27,313 nucleotides of DNA from an uncultured bacterium (GTDB lineage Bacteria > Cyanobacteriota > Vampirovibrionia > Gastranaerophilales > Gastranaerophilaceae): NCBI GenBank assembly GCA_900553895.1, contig USFB01000027.1, forward strand, positions 1 to 27,313, in the 5' to 3' direction. The notes under the pieces are model-generated. The model ran no database searches and was not told the origin of the DNA. It worked only from the letters and a program-made list of their open reading frames with translations. The stretch's first letter is position 1; every line of letters begins with the position of its first letter. The translations under genes were made by a program, and so were the position numbers. This document shows, one piece after another, positions 6,798 through 14,012 of this stretch.

Positions 6798-8039
6798 ATG
6801 GGATTAACATTAGTAGAAAAGATTATTTCAGAACACGCAGGTAAGCAAGTGCATGCAGGTGAGCTTGTTATTTCTAAGGTTGATGTTTCTGCTGTTCAAG
6901 ACGGAACGGGACCTTTAACGGTTCAAGAATTTAAAAAACTTGGTAAATCTAAACTAAATAATCCCGAGAGAACTATATTATTTATTGATCACGCTTCGCC
7001 AAGCCCGAGAAAAGAGCTTTCTAACACACACATGGTGCTTAGAGAATTTCATAAGGAATATGGTGCTGTACTTTCTGACGTTGGGGCAGGCGTTTGTCAC
7101 CAAAGACTAATTGAAACCTTTGTGAATCCCGGTGAAGTCCTAGTTGGTGCGGATTCTCACACTTGTACGTCAGGTGCTTTGGGTGCGTTTGCGACAGGCA
7201 TGGGTTCTACCGATATTGCAGTCGCGATGGCTCTTGGCAAAACTTGGTTGAAAGTTCCTGCCACCTTCAAAATTGTTGTAACAGGTAAATTCAAAGAAGG
7301 CATCTGTTCAAAAGATTTGATGCTTTATCTTATCGGCATGATTGGCGCAGACGGGGCAACTTATAAAGCATTAGAATTTACAGGTGACACGATTGACAAT
7401 ATGACAATGTCAGAAAGATTTACGCTTGCGAATATGGCAGTAGAAGCAGGTGCAAAATGCGGTTTGTTCATTGCAGACGATAAAACAAAAGCATTTTTAA
7501 AGGAACGCGGACGTGAAGATAAATTCAGACAAATATTACCTGATTCAGACGCCGTTTATGAAAGAGTTATTAATATTAACGCAGAAGATGTACCACATAC
7601 GGTTTCTTGCCCTCACACAGTTGACAACACTAAGCGCGTAGAAGAATTAAAAGATGTTAAAGTTAATCAAGTTTATGTCGGAACTTGTACAAACGGCAGA
7701 ATTGAGGATTTGAGAATTGTTGCCAATATTTTGAAAGGTAAAACCGTTCATCCTGATGTTAGAATGTTAATTTCTCCTGCTTCAAAAGATGTGTTTAAAC
7801 AAGCTTTAAAAGAAGGTTTGATTGATATTTTTGTAGAAGCAAACGCAGCTATCTTAGCTCCGGGTTGCGGACCTTGTGTCGGTGTTCATGCCGGAATTTT
7901 AGGCGACGGAGAAGTTTGTTTGGCGACTCAAAACAGAAATTTCCAAGGCAGAATGGGTAATACAAAAGGATTTATCTATTTGGCATCTCCTTATGTAGCA
8001 GCATATACTGCATTAAGAGGTTATATTTCAGCGGAATAA
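6798..8039 (+). CDS. leuC: 3-Isopropylmalate dehydratase large subunit
   Basis: Isomerises 2-isopropylmalate to 3-isopropylmalate in leucine biosynthesis, as a cytosolic 4Fe-4S enzyme together with the small subunit LeuD. The 413-residue length is that of the short LeuC/HacA type (about 420) rather than the long enterobacterial type (about 466). The three cluster cysteines are C297 (VGTCTNG), C357 and C360 (CGPC). The conserved GADSHTCTSGALGAFATGMGS segment near residue 115 is intact. The start has TTAGGAG 8-14 bases upstream. No leuD or other leucine gene is next to it here, so the small subunit must be elsewhere. A homoaconitase-type specificity cannot be excluded by sequence alone, but LeuC is most likely. 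Confidence 0.95.
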   Translation: MGLTLVEKIISEHAGKQVHAGELVISKVDVSAVQDGTGPLTVQEFKKLGKSKLNNPERTILFIDHASPSPRKELSNTHMVLREFHKEYGAVLSDVGAGVCHQRLIETFVNPGEVLVGADSHTCTSGALGAFATGMGSTDIAVAMALGKTWLKVPATFKIVVTGKFKEGICSKDLMLYLIGMIGADGATYKALEFTGDTIDNMTMSERFTLANMAVEAGAKCGLFIADDKTKAFLKERGREDKFRQILPDSDAVYERVININAEDVPHTVSCPHTVDNTKRVEELKDVKVNQVYVGTCTNGRIEDLRIVANILKGKTVHPDVRMLISPASKDVFKQALKEGLIDIFVEANAAILAPGCGPCVGVHAGILGDGEVCLATQNRNFQGRMGNTKGFIYLASPYVAAYTALRGYISAE

Positions 8040-8046
8040 AGCTTTT

Positions 8047-8081
8047 GTCGGGTTCAATGACAATAGTTGAACCCGACCTAC
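8047..8081 (+). repeat. REP-like hairpin ending in CCTAC, after leuC
   Basis: Perfect 11-bp stem (8047-8057 with 8067-8077), 9-base loop, then CTAC so that the tail reads CCTAC. It begins 8 bases after the leuC stop. It lacks a T-run, so it is more likely a dispersed repeat that may stabilise the 3' end than an intrinsic terminator. Confidence 0.6.
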
Positions 8082-8126
8082 AAATCTTAGAAATTCGGGT
8101 GGGGGCTTGATAAAAAAGGAAAAACT

Positions 8127-8612
8127 ATGAACTTACTACTTTTAAAACAATTGTCCATTTTAAGCGCATTTGCAGGCATTATCTTGGGACTCATAACAAT
8201 CGTACCTTACGTAAGCTTTTTGAGCTTTATGATTTTGATATTGTGCTTGTCAGCATTCGTACTTGCGTATCTTAAGCAAAACGAATTAATCGGAATTATT
8301 AGCGTAAGAGAAGGCTGTATTTTTGGAGCGGTTATCGGCTTTGTATCATTTATAGCGTTTTCAGTAGTTTATGCGCCGATAAGTATGCTTTTAGGATGGC
8401 TGATTCCATCGTATACGCAGGGATTTTTAAGATTTTTTATGGGAAGCTTTGGTTCTTTTATCGTAATGTTGCTTCTTATGATTCTTATGGCAGGTATAAG
8501 TGCTTTGTTTAATGGATTTGCAGGTTTGGTAACAGCTTATGTTTACGAGCTTATTACAGGTATAAAAAAAGAAAATAATCAAAATACCAGTGTGGATTTT
8601 GAAATTAAGTAA
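8127..8612 (+). CDS. Small integral membrane protein, unknown function
   Basis: 161 residues with four strongly hydrophobic segments (about 8-27, 28-48, 63-88 and 103-140, the last long enough to be a re-entrant or double segment), and a short charged C-terminal tail from about residue 147 (KKENNQN). No conserved polar motif that would indicate transport or catalysis is seen, and I do not recognise the family. Start supported by AAGGAAA just upstream of the ATG. It is flanked on both sides by REP-like hairpins, so it may be its own transcription unit or a loose part of a leuC-mtnA group. Confidence 0.75.
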   Translation: MNLLLLKQLSILSAFAGIILGLITIVPYVSFLSFMILILCLSAFVLAYLKQNELIGIISVREGCIFGAVIGFVSFIAFSVVYAPISMLLGWLIPSYTQGFLRFFMGSFGSFIVMLLLMILMAGISALFNGFAGLVTAYVYELITGIKKENNQNTSVDFEIK

Positions 8613-8619
8613 AGTTATT

Positions 8620-8641
8620 GGTGCAATGAATTGCACCCTAC
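8620..8641 (+). repeat. REP-like hairpin ending in CCTAC
   Basis: GGTGCAA (8620-8626) pairs with TTGCACC (8631-8637) around a 4-base loop, followed by CTAC. It begins 7 bases after the stop of the membrane protein gene, the same placement as the hairpin after leuC. The GTGCAA...TTGCACCCTAC form is close to REP hairpins familiar from cyanobacterial genomes. Confidence 0.6.
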
Positions 8642-8666
8642 ATTCTATGAGAGGATGCAGCTTTGC

Positions 8667-8697
8667 TCCCCTCGCCCCTAGTGTGGAGAGGGTGGGG
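8667..8697. repeat. Degenerate C-rich/G-rich repeat
   Basis: A CCCCTCGCCCCT block is followed by GGAGAGGGTGGGG, an imperfect inverted repeat. It resembles the CCCTCTCC/GGAGAGGG elements at 6481-6580 and 11188-11208. The spacer up to mtnA contains no other signal except the mtnA ribosome site. Confidence 0.35.
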
Positions 8698-8730
8698 AAA
8701 AAAAAACAAAAAAGATAACAGGAGAAAATA

Positions 8731-9786
8731 ATGGAATTTAAATCAAAAATAAAAACAATCGAATGGGTTGATACGTATTCAAAAATGGTAGATCAAACAG
8801 TTGTGCCTTATGAATATAAGTTTGTAAATATTACAACCGGCGAAGATATGTTTAATGCAATTCGCAACATGATAGTTCGTGGCGCACCTGCTATCGGAAT
8901 TGCAGGCGCACACGGCGTAATTTTGTTTGCTCAAGAAGGCGCAAAAGAAATTACATCAAGAGAAGAATTTGTAAATTGGTTGCTTGAAAAAGCGGAATAC
9001 ATGAAAACTTCACGTCCTACTGCCGTTAATTTGATGTGGGCGGTTGAAAAACAAGAAGAAGTTATCAGAAATTCTAAATCTGATATCAATGGAATTATTG
9101 CTGAATTAAAAACAAACGCAATTAAACTAGAAAACGAAGATATCGAAATCAATAAAAAAATTGGCGATTACGGCGCTGAAGTTGTTCCAAAAGGTGCAAC
9201 AATTCTTACTCATTGTAACGCGGGGGCTTTGGCAACAGTAGGATACGGAACGGCTCTTGGCGTTGTTCGTTCGGCTTTTGCTAAAGATAATACAATTCAA
9301 GTTTTTGCAGATGAAACTCGTCCTCGTCAACAAGGTGCAAGAATTACAACTTTTGAACTTGCGATGGACGGAATTCCAGTAACATTGATTACAGACGGAA
9401 TGTGTTCATATTTTATGAGTAAAGGCATGATTGATATGGTTGTAGTAGGTGCAGATAGAATTGCCGCAAACGGTGATACTGCAAATAAAATTGGAACTTA
9501 CACTGTAGCGATTGCTGCAAAATATCACAATGTTCCTTTCTATATAGCAGCTCCTCTTTCAACAATTGATACATCTATTAAAACAGGTGCGGAAATCCCA
9601 ATCGAAGAACGTTCGCACGAAGAAGTTACTCATATCAATGGTAAACGAATTTGCGCAGAAGGTATTAATGTTATTAATCCTGGTTTTGACGTTACTCCGC
9701 ACGAATTAATAGCCGGTATTATTACAGAAAAAGGTATTTTAAGACCTGATTATAACAAATCTATTGCAGAAGCGTTTTTGAAGTAG
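8731..9786 (+). CDS. mtnA: S-methyl-5-thioribose-1-phosphate isomerase
   Basis: Converts methylthioribose 1-phosphate to methylthioribulose 1-phosphate in the methionine salvage pathway; a member of the eIF2B-alpha-like fold. The 351-residue length is typical. Diagnostic features are the GAPAIGIAGAHG loop near residue 51, the catalytic cysteine C162 (THCNAG), the DETRPRQQGAR segment near 195, and the catalytic aspartate D242 (GADRI). The conserved end (EGINVINPGFDVTP near 310) is intact. The start has CAGGAGAAAATA before the ATG. No other methionine salvage gene is in the window. The closest alternative, ribose-1,5-bisphosphate isomerase, is less likely given the full MtnA signature. Confidence 0.96.
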   Translation: MEFKSKIKTIEWVDTYSKMVDQTVVPYEYKFVNITTGEDMFNAIRNMIVRGAPAIGIAGAHGVILFAQEGAKEITSREEFVNWLLEKAEYMKTSRPTAVNLMWAVEKQEEVIRNSKSDINGIIAELKTNAIKLENEDIEINKKIGDYGAEVVPKGATILTHCNAGALATVGYGTALGVVRSAFAKDNTIQVFADETRPRQQGARITTFELAMDGIPVTLITDGMCSYFMSKGMIDMVVVGADRIAANGDTANKIGTYTVAIAAKYHNVPFYIAAPLSTIDTSIKTGAEIPIEERSHEEVTHINGKRICAEGINVINPGFDVTPHELIAGIITEKGILRPDYNKSIAEAFLK

Positions 9787-9807
9787 TTAATTGTAAAAAA
9801 CAGTTTT

Positions 9808-9832
9808 GTTTCTGTGCTATTAGCACCGAAAC
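9808..9832. terminator. Hairpin between convergent mtnA and permease genes
   Basis: Arms 9808-9818 and 9822-9832 pair at 10 of 11 positions around ATT. It sits 22 bases after the mtnA stop. There is no strong T-run on either side, so it may stop transcription inefficiently, or be a palindromic repeat. A second small hairpin follows at 9849-9861. Confidence 0.45.
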
Positions 9833-9882
9833 GAAGACGCACGATAAATAGCTTTAAGCTACACTATTATTGTGGAATTAAA

Positions 9883-11112
9883 TTATTCATACCTCAAAGC
9901 ATCAATTGGGTTCAACAATGATGCTTTGTAGGCAGGATAATATCCGAAGCCTACGCCGACAATTCCGGAAAAACCCAGTGCTAAAATAATTGAAAATAAA
10001 GAAATTGAAATTGTCATAGAAGGTGCAAAAACAGTGATTAAATAAGAACCAATAACTCCTATTACAACTCCAATTAATCCTCCAATCATTGAAAGTAAAA
10101 ATGATTCAATCAAGAATTGCCATCTTATATCGCTTACTCTTGCTCCAATTGCCATTCTTATACCAATTTCTTTTGTTCTTTCCGTAACAGAAACAAGCAT
10201 AATGTTCATAATCCCGATACCGCCTACTAATAGAGAAACAGACGCAATAGAGGCGAGTAGAATCGCAAAAGTTTGCACTGTGGATTTCATTTTTTCTTGG
10301 AATTCTGCGGAGTTTCTGATTTCAAAATCCTTTTCTTGATTTTTCCCGATATTATGCCTGTTAGTTAATATTTCATTAATATCTTCCATAGTTGCATCAA
10401 GCATATCAGCATCTTGACCTTTAACAACAATTTGCCCTACTGTTCCTGGGAAATCTGTTCCAAAAACTTTCTTCTGAGCAGTTGTTATTGGAATAAATAT
10501 TAAATCGTCTTGGTCAAACGGACCTGACTGTCCTTTTTCTTCCAAAAGTCCGATTACTTTAAATGGAATATTGCCAACTCTGATTACTTTCCCGACGGGG
10601 TCAACATCTCCAAAAAGTTCAGTTGCGACCGTTGCGCCCATTAAAGCAACTTTGGCGCTATTTTGTAAATCTTCTTGAACAAAGCCTCTGCCTGAACCTA
10701 CTTCATAGTTTTTGATATACAAATAAGCAGGTTGAATCCCGTAGACTGTTGTTGACCAATTTTGATTACCGTAGGTTAATTGTTTGCTTTCAGATGATAA
10801 AGTAGAGATTGCCAAAACGTTTCTTGCATTTTTTTCAATAGCTACAGCGTCTTTTGATGTCAAAGTCGGTTTTGTACCGATTCCCATGTGAACACCACCT
10901 GTTTTTGCTGAGGCAGAACGAATGGTCAATAGATTTGTACCCATAGATTCCATATTTTGAGTAACTTTTTTGCTTGCACCCGAACCTACTGCTAACATGA
11001 TAATTACTGCACTGACGCCAATAATTACGCCTAAACTCGTAAGAGCAGAACGTAACATGTTTACTCTGAGTGAATTTATAGCCATTCTTAAAGTGGATTT
11101 GAAATCTAGCAT
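9883..11112 (-). CDS. MacB-type ABC transporter permease (FtsX/MacB fold)
   Basis: 409 residues with the standard MacB permease layout: one N-terminal membrane helix (about 20-43), a large extracytoplasmic domain (about 45-275), and three C-terminal helices (about 278-308, 325-352, 362-390). The N-terminal segment SLRVNMLRSALTSLGVIIGV and the block ERTKEIGIRMAIGARVSDI after the second helix are family hallmarks; the latter contains the coupling helix that contacts the ATPase. Family members export macrolides, peptides, lipoproteins or toxins by mechanotransmission. Neither an ABC ATPase nor a periplasmic adaptor gene is adjacent: the upstream minus-strand gene is unrelated and the downstream one is convergent. 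The partner must be elsewhere, and the substrate is unknown. Confidence 0.93.
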   Translation of the reverse strand: MLDFKSTLRMAINSLRVNMLRSALTSLGVIIGVSAVIIMLAVGSGASKKVTQNMESMGTNLLTIRSASAKTGGVHMGIGTKPTLTSKDAVAIEKNARNVLAISTLSSESKQLTYGNQNWSTTVYGIQPAYLYIKNYEVGSGRGFVQEDLQNSAKVALMGATVATELFGDVDPVGKVIRVGNIPFKVIGLLEEKGQSGPFDQDDLIFIPITTAQKKVFGTDFPGTVGQIVVKGQDADMLDATMEDINEILTNRHNIGKNQEKDFEIRNSAEFQEKMKSTVQTFAILLASIASVSLLVGGIGIMNIMLVSVTERTKEIGIRMAIGARVSDIRWQFLIESFLLSMIGGLIGVVIGVIGSYLITVFAPSMTISISLFSIILALGFSGIVGVGFGYYPAYKASLLNPIDALRYE

Positions 11113-11139
11113 GGTGTTTCTCTCTTGTTGTTAGTTATT

Positions 11140-11162
11140 GTTGGGCTGAAAGCCCAACCTAC
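11140..11162 (+). repeat. REP-like hairpin ending in CCTAC
   Basis: GTTGGGCT (11140-11147) and AGCCCAAC (11151-11158) form a perfect 8-bp stem with a GAA loop, followed by CTAC. It is the fourth member of the same family in the window, between the permease gene and the DUF2229 gene. Confidence 0.6.
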
Positions 11163-11187
11163 CGCAAGTAAACTAATTTGGGTTATT

Positions 11188-11208
11188 CCCTCTCCTTACA
11201 GGAGAGGG
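11188..11208. repeat. CCCTCTCCT/AGGAGAGGG hairpin
   Basis: Perfect 9-bp stem (11188-11196 with 11200-11208), 3-base loop, followed by CTAGGGTGAGGT. It is the cleanest copy of the element family seen in degenerate form at 6481-6580 and 8667-8697. It also lies after the stop of the DUF2229 gene on the minus strand but has no T-run there. Confidence 0.55.
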
Positions 11209-11243
11209 CTAGGGTGAGGTGTTAATCCTATACCTATCAATGA

Positions 11244-12320
11244 CTATTTCTTTTCTACAAACAACGAATCGCAAATATTTGTTTGTGGAACATAATCATA
11301 TTCGCCATCCATAGAAATTTTATTAATAATCTTAGAACGTTTTTTACGATAAAGCATATCAATAAAAGCTTCTAAACGAGTAATAAATCCTGCTTCACCA
11401 GTATGCTCATCAATTGTTAATGAAAGAATCGGTTTTCCTGCTTCTTTAGCTTTTCTTGTAATTCTTTCAATCATCAACGAATCAGGACCGCAACCGAAAG
11501 CGTTTAAGGTTACGATACCATCAATTTTATTATCTTTAAGATAATGACCTGCTGTACCTGTCATTTCGTATTCATTCGCCCAATAACGTTTTTGACCTAG
11601 AGAAGCAATTCCTTCTTCCATTTGTTCATCAGTTAATTGAAGCGATGTGAAAACTTTAACGTCCATTTTTTCGAGCTTTTCAAAAATTTTCATACAAGCT
11701 CTTTCGTCGTAAATGTTGTAGCCGTGTGATACAAGCGCAACATTTATTGGCGCAGAGTTAGAAGGGTTTTCAATAAACACTTTCCCTTGTAGTGCGTAGT
11801 TCATTGCTTTTTTGTAACTCATGCCTGAACGCATCATTACCAAAAAGTTATTATAAACCTTCCAACCTTGTTTAGAAGCTTTTTTAATTTCATCAATATT
11901 TGTAATTCCGAAAGGTTTTACAGCTTCTTCCAAAAATGTGTAAAGACCTTGATTTTTAGCGGATTTATCCAAAGTAGGTTCAATAATATTAATTTCACCT
12001 TTGATAACGTTTCTAACCAAATCAGGCAATCCTCTGATTTTAGAGCAGTTATAAATTTTAGGTGCAATTGATTGAAGAGACGGAACAAAAATGTTTTTAA
12101 CACCTTTTGACATCAAATTCAAAATATGTCCCAAATAAATTTTTATAGGCAAACAAGTTTCAGTAACTACTAATGCTGAACCATCAGACATAGTTTGCTT
12201 TGTAGTCGGGTCAGATAAAACTATTTTAATTCCTAAACTTGTAAAAAAACCGTACCAAAACGGATAATTGTTGTAAAAAGACATTCCTCTCGGAATACCG
12301 ATAACCATTTCTTTTTCCAT
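11244..12320 (-). CDS. DUF2229-type, acyl-CoA dehydratase activase-related protein
   Basis: 358 residues. It matches the region found in long activase-like proteins related to the 2-hydroxyacyl-CoA dehydratase system (HgdC/HgdB relatives). Signature pieces are the GIPRGMSFYNNYPFW start, the conserved cysteine C56 in TETCLPIK followed by a GH pair, and the FGCGPDS motif near residue 270; such cysteines in this superfamily often bind an iron-sulfur cluster. It lacks the ASKHA ATPase motifs, so it is not an activase by itself. The start has AAAAGG close upstream. It is separated from the permease by repeats and is probably transcribed alone. The substrate is unknown, and no dehydratase genes are nearby. 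Confidence 0.8.
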   Translation of the reverse strand: MEKEMVIGIPRGMSFYNNYPFWYGFFTSLGIKIVLSDPTTKQTMSDGSALVVTETCLPIKIYLGHILNLMSKGVKNIFVPSLQSIAPKIYNCSKIRGLPDLVRNVIKGEINIIEPTLDKSAKNQGLYTFLEEAVKPFGITNIDEIKKASKQGWKVYNNFLVMMRSGMSYKKAMNYALQGKVFIENPSNSAPINVALVSHGYNIYDERACMKIFEKLEKMDVKVFTSLQLTDEQMEEGIASLGQKRYWANEYEMTGTAGHYLKDNKIDGIVTLNAFGCGPDSLMIERITRKAKEAGKPILSLTIDEHTGEAGFITRLEAFIDMLYRKKRSKIINKISMDGEYDYVPQTNICDSLFVEKK

Positions 12321-12338
12321 GAAAAAACCTTTTCTTTT

Positions 12339-12368
12339 AACATACGTACAGTTTTTATCTTAACGCAA
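12339..12368 (-). promoter_or_regulatory. Candidate promoter for the DUF2229 gene
   Basis: Minus strand: TTGCGT (12363-12368), 18-base spacer, TATGTT (12339-12344), about 20 bases before the ATG. The fit is moderate. The preceding gene ends in a terminator at 12425-12450, so an independent promoter is needed. Confidence 0.35.
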
Positions 12369-12424
12369 ATTTTTTAGTGTGTCACAAAATGTGTGCAAAT
12401 GTTAAGCTATAAATATTTTTAAGC

Positions 12425-12450
12425 AAAAAAAAGGCCTCTTAGGGAGAGGC
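12425..12450 (-). terminator. Intrinsic terminator of the coiled-coil protein gene
   Basis: On the minus strand GCCTCT (12445-12450) pairs with AGAGGC (12434-12439) around 5 bases, and is followed by C and then a T-run of eight (complement of 12425-12432). This is a textbook intrinsic terminator, about 85 bases after the stop at 12533. Confidence 0.8.
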
Positions 12451-12532
12451 AGGGAATTTATTAAGTTAATAGGTATACACTTCACATAGATTACTACACA
12501 CATTTATGTTTTTAGAGTTAGATTAAATCATC

Positions 12533-13048
12533 TTATCCGAGTCCGAACTTAGGTGCGCTTTCTCGAGCTTCTTCGCTTGCTAGCTGTTTAACAGATTGAA
12601 GTTCTGCACGTTTCATTGACAACCTTTGTTCTATATCGTTCATTTCTAATTGAATTTCTTTTTCTTTTTCGTTGAGTACCTGAATTTCTTGTTCTTTGAG
12701 AGCTTTCATTGATTCTTCTTTGAATTTGGAGAATGCACTCATTTCCATTTGATATTGAGCTAATGCATTTCCAGTCCAAGGAACCATTCCTCCCATCTTC
12801 ATAGATTGCAAGTTTTGCATTGCACTCATTGAACTTGCTTGGTTAGAGAACTGAGCAAACATTGTTGCTCTTGGTAATAACTCTGCGGACATACCTGCAA
12901 CATTCGCCATTGTAATGGTAGAAGAACCACCCAACATACCTGCATACTTTTGATAGTTTGAAAGTCTGTTGCGGGTTTCCATTGCCTGTCTTTCAAGAGC
13001 ATTTATTTCGCGTGTTAATTTCTGGACTTGCCAGAATGCCATTAACAT
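12533..13048 (-). CDS. Coiled-coil protein of unknown function
   Basis: 171 residues, not recognised. There is no signal peptide. Residues 6-33 (WQVQKLTREINALERQAMETR) and about 110-160 (rich in Glu, Lys, Gln) look like coiled coils. They flank a Met/Ser/Ala/Gly-rich middle (about 38-95, with MSAMQNLQSMKMGGM) that seems flexible. Methionine is unusually frequent. It has no cysteines and no catalytic motif. The layout resembles small structural or secretion-related helical proteins, but nothing more specific is supported. AGGTAGG lies 6-12 bases before the ATG, and it has its own terminator, so it is an independent and probably well-expressed gene. Confidence 0.7.
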   Translation of the reverse strand: MLMAFWQVQKLTREINALERQAMETRNRLSNYQKYAGMLGGSSTITMANVAGMSAELLPRATMFAQFSNQASSMSAMQNLQSMKMGGMVPWTGNALAQYQMEMSAFSKFKEESMKALKEQEIQVLNEKEKEIQLEMNDIEQRLSMKRAELQSVKQLASEEARESAPKFGLG

Positions 13049-13119
13049 AATAAACCTACCTAACTTTGTTCTAACCTTTTAACCTTTACATTAATATAAA
13101 GTATTTCTTATTTTAAAAA

Positions 13120-13148
13120 TTGCCTTTTTTCTTTTGTTTTGTTAAGAT
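13120..13148 (+). promoter_or_regulatory. Candidate promoter of the YhcH-family gene
   Basis: TTGCCT (13120-13125), 17-base spacer, TAAGAT (13143-13148), giving a leader of about 23 bases that carries AAAGGAGG before the ATG at 13178. It diverges from the coiled-coil gene upstream. Confidence 0.45.
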
Positions 13149-13177
13149 TTGTAACGAAGAGTTTAAAGGAGGATTCT

Positions 13178-13627
13178 ATGATTAAAGATAAATTAGAACA
13201 TGCCGGTACTTATTACGGTATTTCAGCAAGATTGAAACAAGGTTTTGAATGGCTTAAGAATAATGACATGGTTAACATGCCTGATGGAAAACATACAATT
13301 GACGGTGATAAAATTTTTGCTAATGTTCAAAGTTATGAAACAAAGGACGATGCACCTTTTGAAGGTCATAGAAAGTATATTGATATCCAGTATATGATTA
13401 AAGGAACAGAAAAAGTCGGTGTTACTGTTTATTCAAATTGTTCTACAATTGAAGAATACAATAAAGAAAAAGATATTGAATTTTTACAAGCCGATAAAGA
13501 AGCTCATTATCAGATATTAGAACAAGGTGATTTTTTAGTATTCTTTCCGCAAGACGCGCACCAACCTTCTTTGGATAACAAAGAAAAGTTATATGTAAAA
13601 AAAGTGATAGTAAAAGTTGCAATATAA
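13178..13627 (+). CDS. YhcH/YjgK/YiaL (NanQ, EbgC-like) family protein
   Basis: 149 residues, a small cupin-like beta-barrel family. Members act in sugar catabolism: NanQ is an N-acetylneuraminate anomerase and EbgC is a beta-galactosidase accessory subunit. Conserved features are the GHRKYIDIQYMIKG segment near residues 66-79, the E83 region, and the C-terminal DFLVFFPQDAHQPS motif whose histidine and aspartate, with earlier His/Glu residues, form the usual metal site. The start chosen is the ATG at 13178, because an ideal AAAGGAGG lies 5 bases upstream; a longer reading from a TTG at 13139 has no ribosome site. No sugar transporter, lyase or kinase is adjacent, so the sugar is unknown. Confidence 0.9.
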   Translation: MIKDKLEHAGTYYGISARLKQGFEWLKNNDMVNMPDGKHTIDGDKIFANVQSYETKDDAPFEGHRKYIDIQYMIKGTEKVGVTVYSNCSTIEEYNKEKDIEFLQADKEAHYQILEQGDFLVFFPQDAHQPSLDNKEKLYVKKVIVKVAI

Positions 13628-13720
13628 ATTCTCTGAGAGTTTGCTTAGTTGCTAATTATTTCTCGCAATAGCAAGACGCGTAAGAACTGTGGCAAGCCAT
13701 AATAATTTATCCGAAGATAG

Positions 13721-13760
13721 CAAACGGGAATTCTCGACAGAAAATTCCCGTTTGTATTAA
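13721..13760 (+). terminator. Terminator between convergent genes
   Basis: Perfect 12-bp stem (13721-13732 with 13743-13754) with a 10-base loop, followed by an A/T-rich stretch containing ATTTTTT. It ends the YhcH-family transcript and, read the other way, could serve the small gene that ends at 13803. The 90 bases between the YhcH stop and this stem hold no gene. Confidence 0.65.
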
Positions 13761-13802
13761 ATTTTTTCATACTCCCAAAATCTATACTAATTTTGATAAG
13801 AC

Positions 13803-13955
13803 TTAAGCTAGTCCTAAAGCTTTTTTGTACCAAGAAAAAGATTCCAATTCAGTACCGTTAAATGTGGTTTTCAATTGTTGCTTTTTCAAGTAGTTTTCAA
13901 ATTCATCGTTGAATGCAGATTTAACTGTTTTGATTTCTTTAGAGATAAGTTTCAT
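13803..13955 (-). CDS. 50-residue small protein, unknown
   Basis: A short reading frame starting with MKLISKEIKTVKSAF and ending in WYKKALGLA. It is supported by an excellent AGGAG 8-12 bases before the ATG, a strong promoter with an extended -10 upstream, and a hairpin terminator after its stop. The N-terminal half is Lys/Glu-rich and helical; the C-terminal half (FNGTELESFSWYKKALG) has a single Trp and no Cys. It has no signal peptide and no membrane segment. It might be a regulatory or toxin-like peptide, a leader peptide of a modified product, or a small DNA/RNA-binding protein; I cannot assign it. The promoter is flanked by a perfect inverted repeat, suggesting tight control. Confidence 0.7.
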   Translation of the reverse strand: MKLISKEIKTVKSAFNDEFENYLKKQQLKTTFNGTELESFSWYKKALGLA

Positions 13956-14012
13956 AGTTTTTCTCCTATATTAAGTAACACACATATATATAATATTCAG
14001 TTAATTCCCACA

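Noticed and set aside
12370..12410. Rex- or CRP-like operator upstream of the DUF2229 gene (GTGTCACAAAATGTGTGC)
   Set aside because: The half-sites do not match either consensus well enough and the symmetry is poor.
13139..13177. Longer N-terminus of the YhcH-family protein from a TTG
   Set aside because: No ribosome site at the TTG, the region overlaps the likely promoter, and a perfect AAAGGAGG precedes the ATG at 13178.
13645..13833. Minus-strand frame of 62 codons downstream of the 50-residue gene
   Set aside because: It crosses a strong hairpin terminator, lacks a ribosome site and overlaps the end of the better supported small gene.
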